From positions 496,001 through 560,000 of the forward strand of contig CAWBLP010000004.1 in assembly GCA_963789495.1 (NCBI GenBank): a DNA stretch of 64,000 nt. The letters run 5' to 3'. This DNA is from CAWBLP01 sp963789495. Lineage in GTDB: Bacteria > Pseudomonadota > Alphaproteobacteria > Acetobacterales > Acetobacteraceae. Shown piece after piece: positions 28,098-36,135 of the stretch. The notes under the pieces are model-generated. The model saw only the letters and a list, made by a program, of their open reading frames with translations, was not told where the DNA came from and searched no databases. Positions within the stretch are counted from its first letter, which is position 1. The number at the start of each line of letters is the position of its first letter. The translations under genes were made by a program, and so were the position numbers.

Positions 28098-29109
28098 CGG
28101 CGGCGTCGCTTGGGCGGTCGCACCGTACCGGCGGTTCCGGATTGCGTGTCGGCTGCGGCCGAACGCTGGCGGTTCTCATCGGTCCTGCTTTCAGCCGCAC
28201 ATATTGCGCTTCCACGTCGCTGCGCCGCACGCGCGCGGTGCCAGCGCAAACCACGGCCGCGGTGCCGGCCGCCACCCCCCAGGCCAGCGCCTCCTCCAGA
28301 GAATCACCCCGGGCCAGGGCCCACGTCATCCCCGCGGTAAAGCTGTCGCCCGCCCCCACCGCGCTGCGCACGACGGAGGGGAGCGCCGGCATGCGGACAA
28401 TTCCTTCCTCCGACGCCAGAAAGGCGCCGTACTCGCCCAGTGTCACCGCCACCAATCGTGCGGCGCCACCCCGCACCAGCGCCATCGCCTCGGCCTCCTG
28501 CTCGCGTGGCTCGGTCAGGGGTCGTCCCACCATGGCCTCCAATTCCCCCACGCTCGGCTTGATCAGATCGATCCCGCTGCCCAGCGCCGCCTGCAACGCT
28601 GGTCCCGAGGTATCCAGCACGAAATGCTGGCCACGCCGCCGCGCCACCCGCGCCACCCAGGCGTAGATGTCGTCCGGCATGCCGTGCTCCAGGCTGCCGC
28701 TCGCCACGACCCAGTCTCCCTCCGCATGCTCGAGGGCGTTGAGCATCGCGTGCCAATCGCGCTGGGTCACGTTCGGCCCGGCCGGCACAAAGCGGTACTC
28801 CTGACCGGTACAGCGTTCGAACACGGTGAAGCAGATCCGCGTGCGCCCGCGGATCGGCACGGTCAGCCGCGGCACATGCGCCTCGTCCAGCAATTCCTCC
28901 ACCAGCGCACCGGTCACACCGCCTGCCATGATCATGGCCAGCGTCTCGGCGCCCATCTCGTGCAGCACCCGCGCGACGTTGATGCCGCCGCCGCCAGGAT
29001 CAATGTGGTCGTCACCGGTGCGAATTTTGTGGGTATGGCGCACCTGATCGGTGGAGCACGCGATGTCGAGCGCCGGATTCAAGGTCAGCGTGATGATGCG
29101 GGACGACAT
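28069..29109 (-). CDS. pfkB: PfkB-type 6-phosphofructokinase / hexose-phosphate kinase
   Basis: 346 aa. Ribokinase-fold sugar kinase. Seen: LTLNPALDIACSTDQ at the N-terminus, DPGGGGINVARVLHEMGAE (substrate site), and SAVGAGDSFTAGMTWALA with the catalytic Asp of GAGD. Closest to the Pfk-2/1-phosphofructokinase group. The last about 30 residues are Pro/Arg-rich and extend into the convergent MFS gene. The promoter region shared with the divergent operon at 29273 contains FNR-type boxes, so induction at low oxygen is likely. Confidence 0.9.
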   Translation of the reverse strand: MSSRIITLTLNPALDIACSTDQVRHTHKIRTGDDHIDPGGGGINVARVLHEMGAETLAMIMAGGVTGALVEELLDEAHVPRLTVPIRGRTRICFTVFERCTGQEYRFVPAGPNVTQRDWHAMLNALEHAEGDWVVASGSLEHGMPDDIYAWVARVARRRGQHFVLDTSGPALQAALGSGIDLIKPSVGELEAMVGRPLTEPREQEAEAMALVRGGAARLVAVTLGEYGAFLASEEGIVRMPALPSVVRSAVGAGDSFTAGMTWALARGDSLEEALAWGVAAGTAAVVCAGTARVRRSDVEAQYVRLKAGPMRTASVRPQPTRNPEPPVRCDRPSDAAVRSPARVDG

Positions 29110-29168
29110 GGCATCCAGTCCTGGAGTTTGATCCAGGCCATTTTGCCAGACCTAGGCCTTCCAAGGTG

Positions 29169-29182
29169 TTGACGTGGATCAA
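29169..29182. promoter_or_regulatory. FNR/FixK-type box, proximal to pfkB
   Basis: TTGAC GTGG ATCAA, one mismatch from TTGAT-N4-ATCAA. Its centre is 66 bases from the pfkB start, so a transcript starting about 41.5 bases away would leave a 25-base leader for pfkB. Confidence 0.65.
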
Positions 29183-29203
29183 CCACGCGACACCCCGCCG
29201 CCA

Positions 29204-29217
29204 TTGATCAGGATCAA
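29204..29217. promoter_or_regulatory. FNR/FixK-type box, perfect, proximal to the 29273 operon
   Basis: TTGAT CAGG ATCAA, an exact match to the FNR/FixK/ANR consensus. A class-II start point 41.5 bases downstream would fall near 29252, 20 bases before the ATG at 29273. Confidence 0.75.
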
Positions 29218-29272
29218 TGCAGCCTCGGGCGATCCCGGCGCATCAGGTGGCGGACAGAGCGACGAGGCTCCC

Positions 29273-29791
29273 ATGATCGCCATTACCCTGTCGGCCGACC
29301 AGATCCGCACGGCACCCCTCGAGGTTCGGCACTGGATCGAACAGCAAATTTCGATGTCGCTGGCGCCGCCGCCCGCCGAGGTGGCGCACCAGGGTCCGCA
29401 CCTCACCGTCTGCACCGGGCAGGAGGTGATCGCGATCTTCCGCCAGATCCAGAACCTGCTGCCTGTGGTCAACCTGTTCTTCGAACTCGGCCGCGAATCA
29501 GCCGCCGCACAACGCCCCGGTATGCGGGTGTTCCGCATGGCCGACCTGCTTCGCCACACAAGGCTCGGTTCCGCTGATCAGGCCGTGGAGTGCCTGGAGG
29601 TTATCAGCGACGTGCTCCGCCGGGTCCGCAGCGACCCCGAGGCGATGCTGTGCGCGGTTGACCGCCAAGGCACCTGCTACGTCGCCGAGGAGACCGCCGC
29701 GAACATCTTCGCCCTGTGGCAGGACGTTGTGGCTGCGCGGGCTGTGCCGCCCGACGTCGAACGCACGCCCATGAGGGCTGACGCCGGCTGA
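29273..29791 (+). CDS. Unknown protein (172 aa), first gene of the putative low-oxygen operon
   Basis: ATG at 29273 is preferred to the GTG at 29174, which lies inside an FNR-type box and upstream of the expected transcription start. Soluble, mixed helical: LTVCTGQEVIAIFRQIQNLL, FFELGRESAAA, and ADQAVECLEVISDVLRRVRS, followed by DRQGTCYVAEETAANIFALW. No family recognised. Two Cys only. Position before a CBS protein and the PFOR genes suggests a role in oxygen- or energy-dependent regulation, without direct support. Confidence 0.7.
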   Translation: MIAITLSADQIRTAPLEVRHWIEQQISMSLAPPPAEVAHQGPHLTVCTGQEVIAIFRQIQNLLPVVNLFFELGRESAAAQRPGMRVFRMADLLRHTRLGSADQAVECLEVISDVLRRVRSDPEAMLCAVDRQGTCYVAEETAANIFALWQDVVAARAVPPDVERTPMRADAG

Positions 29792-29818
29792 TCCGCGCCA
29801 TTTGGAAGGGAGACGACC

Positions 29819-30292
29819 ATGCCGCTCGAGGCAGCCGAGATCATGACGACCAAAGTGGTGACCGCGCCGCCGGAGGCCACGGTTGCGCAGCTTGCCCGGC
29901 TGATGGAGGCCAACGGTATCAGCGCGGTGCCTATCTGCCGCCCGGATGGCATCCTGCTGGGAATGGTGTCCGAGGGTGATCTGATGCCTGCGCTGGGCCA
30001 GAAGCAGTCCCAGCGCCGCGCCTGGTGGCTGGAGGTGTTGTCGGAAGGCACCGACCTCGCGCCGGAATTCCTGCAATATATCCGGCTCGACCAGCGCCGC
30101 GCCGAGCAGTTCATGCAGCGCTCGGTTATCACCGCCACGGAGCAGACCGCTGCGGCTGAGATCGCCGACCTGCTGACGCGACATCACATCAAGCGTGTGC
30201 CGATTCTGCGCGATGGGCGATTGGTCGGCATCGTCAGCCGGGCGGACCTGATCCGCGCCATTGTCCGGGCGCCCGATGCTCTGGCCGGATAG
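29819..30292 (+). CDS. CBS-domain pair protein
   Basis: 157 aa, AAGGGAG ribosome site before ATG 29819. Two CBS motifs: MTTKVVTAPPEATVAQLARL with GISAVPICRPDG and LGMVSEGDLM, then SVITATEQTAAAEIADLL with IKRVPILRDGRLVGIVSRAD. Between them sits a short linker (RRAWWLEVLSEG). CBS pairs bind adenine nucleotides or SAM and act as energy sensors; the partner is unknown. Second gene of the putative low-oxygen operon. Confidence 0.9.
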   Translation: MPLEAAEIMTTKVVTAPPEATVAQLARLMEANGISAVPICRPDGILLGMVSEGDLMPALGQKQSQRRAWWLEVLSEGTDLAPEFLQYIRLDQRRAEQFMQRSVITATEQTAAAEIADLLTRHHIKRVPILRDGRLVGIVSRADLIRAIVRAPDALAG

Positions 30293-30304
30293 GCGGCACG
30301 CGGC

Positions 30305-31945
30305 ATGAAGGCCCATGACCTCACGCCGGTCCTCGACCTGACGCAGGAAAAGGGTACCGGTCCGTTCCGCACCCGGCGGCCGGTCTATGTCGATCTGCTG
30401 CCACCCTGCAACAATGCCTGCCCCGCGGGCGAGAACATCCAGGCGTGGCTCGCCCTGGCGCAGGCGGGCCGGTATCGTGCGGCATGGGAAACGCTGGTCG
30501 CTGACAATCCGCTGCCCGCGACGCATGGGCGCGTCTGCTATCACCCGTGTGAAACCGGTTGCAATCGCGGCCACCTGGATTCCGCGGTGTCGATCCACGC
30601 TGTGGAACGCTTTCTCGGCGACATGGCGAAGGCGGAGGGCTGGGACTATCCGAAGGCAGCCCCGCCGTCCGGCAAGCGCGTGCTGGTGGTGGGCGCCGGC
30701 CCCAGCGGACTGTCGGCGGCATATCAACTGGCGCGGCTCGGGCACACGGTCGAAATCCACGAGGCTGGTCCGGTCGCCGGCGGCATGCTGCAATTCGGTA
30801 TCCCTGCCTATCGCCTGCCACGTGCTGAACTGGCCGCCGAGGTTGCCCGCATCGAGCGAATGGGCGTGACGATCAAGCTCAATCACCCGGTCAGCGATGT
30901 GATGGCGGAGCGCGATGCCGGGCAGTTCGATGCGGTGTTCGTCGCGATCGGCGCCCATGTCGGTCAGCACGTCAACATACCGGCGCGCGATGCGGTGCGG
31001 GTGCTGGATGCCGTCTCGCTGCTGCGCGACATCGGCACTGGCGCCAAGCCGATGCTGGGCCGCCGCGTGGTCATCTACGGTGGCGGCAATACCGCCATGG
31101 ATGCCGCGCGCACCGCCAGGCGGCTCGGCGCCGATGAAGCGCTGATCGTCTATCGCCGTGACCGCGCCCACATGCCGGCGCACGGCTTCGAAGCCGATGA
31201 GGCGATCGAGGAAGGCGTGAAGATCCGTTGGCTCACCACCATCCGCGAGATCGTCGGCCCGTCGCTGACGGTGGAGCGGATGACGCTGGACGCCGATGGC
31301 CGTCCGCAGCCGACGGGTGAATTGGACACGTTGGAAGCCGACAGTGTGGTGCTGGCATTGGGTCAGGTCAGCGACAGCGCGTTCCTGCGCAACGTGCCGG
31401 ATGTGGAGGTGAAGCCGGACGGCGTGGTGATCGTGGACCGCAACATGATGACCGGCCATGCCGGAATCTTCGCGGGCGGTGACCTGGTGCCAAGCGAGCG
31501 TACCGTTACGATCGCGACCGGTCACGGCAAGCTTGCGGCGCGCAATATCGATGCCTGGCTGCGTCGGGACCGTTACGACGCGCCGGTCCAACCGAAGCTC
31601 GCATCATACGACATGCTGCATCTGCCGGTGTTCAGTGACGTCGATCCTGCGCCGCAACGCCGCCTGGCGGACGCCGATCGCGTGTCCGGCTTCGAGGAGG
31701 TGCTGGCCGGCTATGATGAGTTGGAGGCGCGGCGGGAGGCGCGGCGCTGCCTGTCCTGCGGCGTCTGTTACGAGTGCGACAATTGCTACGCCGCTTGCCC
31801 GGAACAGGCGATTACCCGACTCGGCCCGGGTAACGGCTACCGGGTCGAAACCACGCTGTGCACCGGGTGTGCGGTGTGCTTCGAACAATGTCCGTGTCAC
31901 GCGATCGAAATGGTCCCGGAGGCGCAGTTCGTCGAACCGCCATGA
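30305..31945 (+). CDS. GltD-like FAD/NAD(P) oxidoreductase with C-terminal 2[4Fe-4S] ferredoxin domain
   Basis: 546 aa. Residues about 38-90 hold the N-terminal Fe-S domain of glutamate-synthase small subunits (PCNNACPAGENIQAW, CYHPCETGCNRG). Then come the FAD motif VLVVGAGPSGLSAAYQLARL and the NADP motif VVIYGGGNTAMDAARTARRL. The last 70 residues carry ferredoxin-like clusters (CLSCGVCYECDNCYAACP, CTGCAVCFEQCPCHAIE). Lacking a large GltB subunit nearby and lying 99 bases before nifJ, it more likely moves electrons between NAD(P)H and the ferredoxin of pyruvate oxidation than makes glutamate (inference). Confidence 0.85.
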   Translation: MKAHDLTPVLDLTQEKGTGPFRTRRPVYVDLLPPCNNACPAGENIQAWLALAQAGRYRAAWETLVADNPLPATHGRVCYHPCETGCNRGHLDSAVSIHAVERFLGDMAKAEGWDYPKAAPPSGKRVLVVGAGPSGLSAAYQLARLGHTVEIHEAGPVAGGMLQFGIPAYRLPRAELAAEVARIERMGVTIKLNHPVSDVMAERDAGQFDAVFVAIGAHVGQHVNIPARDAVRVLDAVSLLRDIGTGAKPMLGRRVVIYGGGNTAMDAARTARRLGADEALIVYRRDRAHMPAHGFEADEAIEEGVKIRWLTTIREIVGPSLTVERMTLDADGRPQPTGELDTLEADSVVLALGQVSDSAFLRNVPDVEVKPDGVVIVDRNMMTGHAGIFAGGDLVPSERTVTIATGHGKLAARNIDAWLRRDRYDAPVQPKLASYDMLHLPVFSDVDPAPQRRLADADRVSGFEEVLAGYDELEARREARRCLSCGVCYECDNCYAACPEQAITRLGPGNGYRVETTLCTGCAVCFEQCPCHAIEMVPEAQFVEPP

Positions 31946-32044
31946 TCCCGGACTCCGGGATCTCCTCTCCCTGCCATTGCGGGTGAGAAAGGCCCGCGAA
32001 CCTTGCCACCGCAACGTGCCTCGCCCGCCATCAGGAGCTCGCTC

Positions 32045-35000
32045 ATGTCGCGCATCACTGCAACCATGGATGGCAACACCGCGGTGGCGCACGTCGCCTA
32101 TCGTGTGAACGAAGTATGCGCGATCTTCCCGATTACGCCTTCGTCCACCATGGCTGAACTGGCCGATGAATGGGCGGCGCAGGGCACGCCGAATATTTGG
32201 GGCAACATCCCCGTGGTGCAGGAGATGCAAAGCGAAGGTGGCGCGGCCGGTGCGGTGCACGGCGCGCTGCAATCCGGCGCGCTGACCACGACTTTCACCG
32301 CATCACAGGGCCTGCTGCTGATGCTGCCCAACATGTTCAAGATCGCGGGTGAGCTGACCGCGACGGTATTCCATGTTGCAGCCCGCTCCGTCGCAACCCA
32401 GGCGCTGTCGATCTTTGGCGATCATTCCGACGTGATGGCGGTGCGCTCCACCGGGTTTGCGCTGCTCTCGTCCGGTTCGGTGCAGGAAGCGCATGACGCC
32501 GCGCTGATCGCGCAGGTTGCAACGCTGGAATCGCGCGTGCCGTTCCTGCACTTCTTCGATGGGTTCCGCACCTCGCATGAGGTCGGCACGGTCGATCTGC
32601 TGTCAGACGAGCAGATCCGCGCGATGATCGACGATGATCTGGTGCGCGCGCATCGAGCCCGCGGGCTGACGCCGGAACATCCGGTGGTGCGCGGCACGGC
32701 GCATAATCCCGACACGTTCTTTCAGGCACGCGAGACGGTCAATCCGTTCTACGCAGCCCTTCCCGGGATCGTGCAGCGCACGATGGACCGGTTCGCCGCG
32801 CTGACCGGCCGGCAATACGGTCTGGTGGAATATATCGGCAAGCCGGACGCCGAACGTGTGCTGGTGCTGATGGGCTCCGGCTGCCCGACCGCGATTGCCA
32901 CCGCCGCGGCATTGAACGCGCGCGGCGAGAAGGTGGGCGTGCTGCAGGTGCGGCTGTATCGGCCGTTTCCCACCGCGGCGCTGCTGTCCGCGTTGCCGGC
33001 CGGCGTGCGTGCCGTCGCGGTACTGGAGCAGACCAAAGAGCCCGGCGGCCTGGGTGAGCCGCTGTATCTCGATATGGTCACGGCACTGGCGCAGGCGGGG
33101 CGATTGCCGCGCACGATCATCGGCGGGCGCTACGGATTGTCGTCGAAGGATTTCAACCCGTCGCTGGTTAAAGCGGTTTTCGATGAGCTCGACAGCGACA
33201 TGCCGCGCAACGGCTTCACCGTCGGCATCAACGACGACGTGTCCCATACCAGCCTGACGCCGGACGCGACCTTCCGCGTCGAGCCACCCGAGGTGGTGTC
33301 GGCGCTGTTCTATGGTCTCGGTTCGGACGGCACCGTCGGAGCCAACAAGAACAGCGTGAAGATCATCGCGGAGGATGCGGGCCTGCACGCGCAGGGATAT
33401 TTCGTCTATGATTCGCACAAATCAGGCGCGCAGACTGTTTCTCATCTGCGCTTCGGACCAAACCCGATCGCGGCGCCGTATCTGATCCAGCAGGCGAGCT
33501 TCATCGGGATTCACCAGTTTCAGTTCGTCTCGCGTTTGGAGTTGCTGAACCTGGCAGCGCCCGGTGCCACCGTGCTGATGAATGCGCCGTACGAGCCCGA
33601 CGCATTATGGGATCATCTGCCACGTGCGATGCAGCAGCGCATCATCGACCTCAAGCTGCGTCTGTTCGTGATCGACGCGTCGGGTGTGGCGGAGCATGCC
33701 GGTCTGCGCGGCCGAGCGAACACGGTGCTGCAAACCTGCTTCTTCGCGCTGTCCAACGTGCTGCCGCGCGATCGCGCGATCGACCACATCAAGAGCGCGA
33801 TCCGCAAAACCTATGCGCGCCGCGGCGAGGCCGTGGTGCAGAGCAATTTCGCCGCGGTGGACGCGGCGCTGGATCACTTGCAGGAGGTGACGGTTCCGGC
33901 TGCCGCCACCAGCAACTGGGAACGCCAACCCGCGGTGCCCGCCGATGCACCCGCCTTCGTACGCGAGGTGACGGCACTGATGCTGGAGGGGCGGGGCGAT
34001 GAGATCCCGGTGAGCCGCGTGCCGGTCGATGGCACCTGGCCGGTCGGCACCTCGGCCTGGGAGAAGCGCAACGTCTCCGATATCGTGGCGACCTGGAACC
34101 AGGATCTCTGCATCCAATGCGGCCAGTGCAGCTTCGTCTGCCCGCATGGCGTGATCCAGGCGCGCTATTTCGATGCGGCGAAACTCGATGGCGCACCGAC
34201 GGCATTCCGCTCTGCGCCAATCAATGTGCGCGGCTTTCCGGATGTGCAGTTCGCCCTGCAGTTCTCTCTGGAGGACTGCACCGGCTGTGCGCTTTGCTAT
34301 GAGGCCTGCCCGGCATCCAGCCCGACCGATCCGACCGCGCGCGCCATCGTCATGCGCGACAAGGCGCCGCTGCTGGAAGCGGCCCATGCTGAACAGCATT
34401 TCTTCGATGCATTGCCGCTGAACGACCGTGCGCGCGTTGATTTCGCGAATGTGCGCGGCGTGCAATTCCTGGAGCCGTTGTTCACCTTCTCCGGTGCCTG
34501 CGCCGGCTGCGGTGAGACGCCATATCTGAAGCTGCTGTCTCAGCTGTTTGGCGATCGCGCGCAGATCGCGAACGCGACCGGCTGTTCGTCGATCTATGGC
34601 GGCAATCTGCCGGTCACACCCTGGGGCGCCAACCGCGAGGGGCGTGGACCGGCCTGGTCCAACTCGCTGTTTGAGGACAATGCCGAATTCGGTCTCGGCT
34701 TCCGCCTGGCGGCCGATCAGCATGTAGAGCTGGCGCGGAAGCTGGCGCAGGCACTTGCACCGCAACTTGGCGAAGAGTTGGTGCAGGCGATCCTGGCGGC
34801 GCCGCAGGTGCAAGAGTCGGAAATTCGGGCGCAACGGGTGCGTGTCGCGGTGCTGACGCAGCGACTGCGCGGCCTCGGAGAGCTCTCGGCGGCGAAGGAC
34901 CTGCTGTCGGTGGTGGATCACCTGGTGCGGCGAAGTGTGTGGATCGTCGGTGGCGACGGCTGGGCCTATGACATCGGCTACGGCGGACTGGACCATGTGC

Positions 35001-35674
35001 TGGCGACGGCGCGCGACGTCAACGTGCTTGTATTGGACACCGAAGTCTATTCCAACACCGGCGGCCAGGCGTCCAAGGCCACGCCGCTCGGCGCGGTGGC
35101 GAAATTCGCTGCGGCCGGCAAGCGGACCGCCCGCAAGGACCTCGCGCTGCAGGCGATCGCCTATGGCAATGTCTATGTCGCGCAGGTCGCGATGGGCGCC
35201 AATCCGCAGCAGACGTTGCAGGCGTTCCGAGAGGCGGAGGTCTATCCCGGACCTTCGCTGATCCTGGCCTACTCGCATTGCATCGCGCATGGCATTGAGA
35301 TGCAGTTCGGCATGAAGCAGCAGGACCTGGCCGTCGCGAGCGGGTATTGGCCGCTGTTCCGCTACAACCCGACGATGCGCAGTGTTGGCGAGAATCCGTT
35401 CGTGCTGGACAGCCCGCGGCCCACGAGGGCGTTCCGCGACTATGCCTACAACGAAATGCGCTACAAGGCGCTGCAACAGACGCGTCCCGAGGAAGCGGCA
35501 CAGTTGCTGGAAGCGGCACAGGCGGCGGTCGAAGAGAAGTACCGCACCTACGAGGAAATGGCCGGCTGGTCCGCCGGCCGGTTCCATCCTGCGGGACTGG
35601 AACGGACGGAGGGAAGCGTGCACGCGGATCTGGCACCGCATGCGGAGTGGGAGCGGTTGGGCGTCCGGGGCTAG
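32045..35674 (+). CDS. nifJ: Pyruvate:ferredoxin (flavodoxin) oxidoreductase, single-chain
   Basis: 1209 aa from ATG 32045 (MSRITATMDGNTAVAHVAY), the normal NifJ length. Converts pyruvate and CoA to acetyl-CoA and CO2, reducing ferredoxin or flavodoxin. Domains in order: N-terminal pyrimidine domain (FPITPSSTMAELADEW), gamma-type domain near 420-600 (GLGSDGTVGANKNSVKIIAE), ferredoxin insert with CIQCGQCSFVCPHGV and CTGCALCYEACPASSP, and TPP domain with CAGCGETPYLK, ATGCSSIYGGNLP, GGDGWAYDIGYGGLDH and DTEVYSNTGGQ. An oxygen-sensitive enzyme, which fits the FNR-type boxes ahead of the operon. Confidence 0.97.
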   Translation: MSRITATMDGNTAVAHVAYRVNEVCAIFPITPSSTMAELADEWAAQGTPNIWGNIPVVQEMQSEGGAAGAVHGALQSGALTTTFTASQGLLLMLPNMFKIAGELTATVFHVAARSVATQALSIFGDHSDVMAVRSTGFALLSSGSVQEAHDAALIAQVATLESRVPFLHFFDGFRTSHEVGTVDLLSDEQIRAMIDDDLVRAHRARGLTPEHPVVRGTAHNPDTFFQARETVNPFYAALPGIVQRTMDRFAALTGRQYGLVEYIGKPDAERVLVLMGSGCPTAIATAAALNARGEKVGVLQVRLYRPFPTAALLSALPAGVRAVAVLEQTKEPGGLGEPLYLDMVTALAQAGRLPRTIIGGRYGLSSKDFNPSLVKAVFDELDSDMPRNGFTVGINDDVSHTSLTPDATFRVEPPEVVSALFYGLGSDGTVGANKNSVKIIAEDAGLHAQGYFVYDSHKSGAQTVSHLRFGPNPIAAPYLIQQASFIGIHQFQFVSRLELLNLAAPGATVLMNAPYEPDALWDHLPRAMQQRIIDLKLRLFVIDASGVAEHAGLRGRANTVLQTCFFALSNVLPRDRAIDHIKSAIRKTYARRGEAVVQSNFAAVDAALDHLQEVTVPAAATSNWERQPAVPADAPAFVREVTALMLEGRGDEIPVSRVPVDGTWPVGTSAWEKRNVSDIVATWNQDLCIQCGQCSFVCPHGVIQARYFDAAKLDGAPTAFRSAPINVRGFPDVQFALQFSLEDCTGCALCYEACPASSPTDPTARAIVMRDKAPLLEAAHAEQHFFDALPLNDRARVDFANVRGVQFLEPLFTFSGACAGCGETPYLKLLSQLFGDRAQIANATGCSSIYGGNLPVTPWGANREGRGPAWSNSLFEDNAEFGLGFRLAADQHVELARKLAQALAPQLGEELVQAILAAPQVQESEIRAQRVRVAVLTQRLRGLGELSAAKDLLSVVDHLVRRSVWIVGGDGWAYDIGYGGLDHVLATARDVNVLVLDTEVYSNTGGQASKATPLGAVAKFAAAGKRTARKDLALQAIAYGNVYVAQVAMGANPQQTLQAFREAEVYPGPSLILAYSHCIAHGIEMQFGMKQQDLAVASGYWPLFRYNPTMRSVGENPFVLDSPRPTRAFRDYAYNEMRYKALQQTRPEEAAQLLEAAQAAVEEKYRTYEEMAGWSAGRFHPAGLERTEGSVHADLAPHAEWERLGVRG

Positions 35675-35689
35675 GCAGTGTTCCGCAGC

Positions 35690-36060
35690 ATGCGCCACGC
35701 GTCCACGCTTGTGGTGGGAGGCAGGCCAGTGCCGCGGGCATTGCCTCGAACCCCTATCAGCCTCTTGTGGGAGGGAAGGGGAAGCCCTGCGAAATCGGGC
35801 GGGTCGGCCCCTCCCTCTGGCCCCCTCCGGCAAGGGTAGGGAAAGCTTCTCCTTAGCCCGCGCTTATCCTGACATCTGTGGGGCTTGACACGGCCATCTA
35901 TCCAAGACGGAGCATGCGGCGCTTGCCGGGCGACCCGATCGTTCCGGTGGAGATGTCCAGGTCAGGCCCGGCCAAAACGCGAACCGGCCGGCGAGGACGC
36001 GAATCCGGCCGGCCAGGACGCAAACTGGATTCAGCCGTAACTCAACCGGACGTGCCCAAC
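35690..36060. repeat. Intergenic repeat cluster between nifJ and the acyl-CoA dehydrogenase gene
   Basis: Contains two dispersed repeat families. 35690-35768 (CACGCTTGTGGTGGGAGGC then GGCATTGCCTCGAACCCC) resembles 53684-53735, 53764-53890 (inverted) and 63745-63845. 35840-36058 is the second copy of the mosaic repeat at 8053-8211. Inside it, 35974-36028 has a short tandem repeat of about 21 bp (unit AGGACGCGAATCCGGCCGGC, two to three imperfect copies), and 35956-35973 (AGGTCAGGCCCGGCCAA) recurs at about 60734-60751. Confidence 0.7.
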
Positions 36061-36135
36061 CAGCCTGCGTGACCTTATGGACAGGGGCAGGGTCTGTAGT
36101 AGAGACCCTGCAGTAAGGATAAGGAGACCCGGTGC

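Noticed and set aside
29174..29272. GTG start giving a 205-residue version of the first low-oxygen operon gene
   Set aside because: The codon lies inside an FNR-type box and before the predicted transcript start; ATG 29273 fits better.
33605..35833. 742-codon minus-strand frame opposite nifJ
   Set aside because: Shadow of PFOR; no motif and His/Arg/Gln-rich composition.
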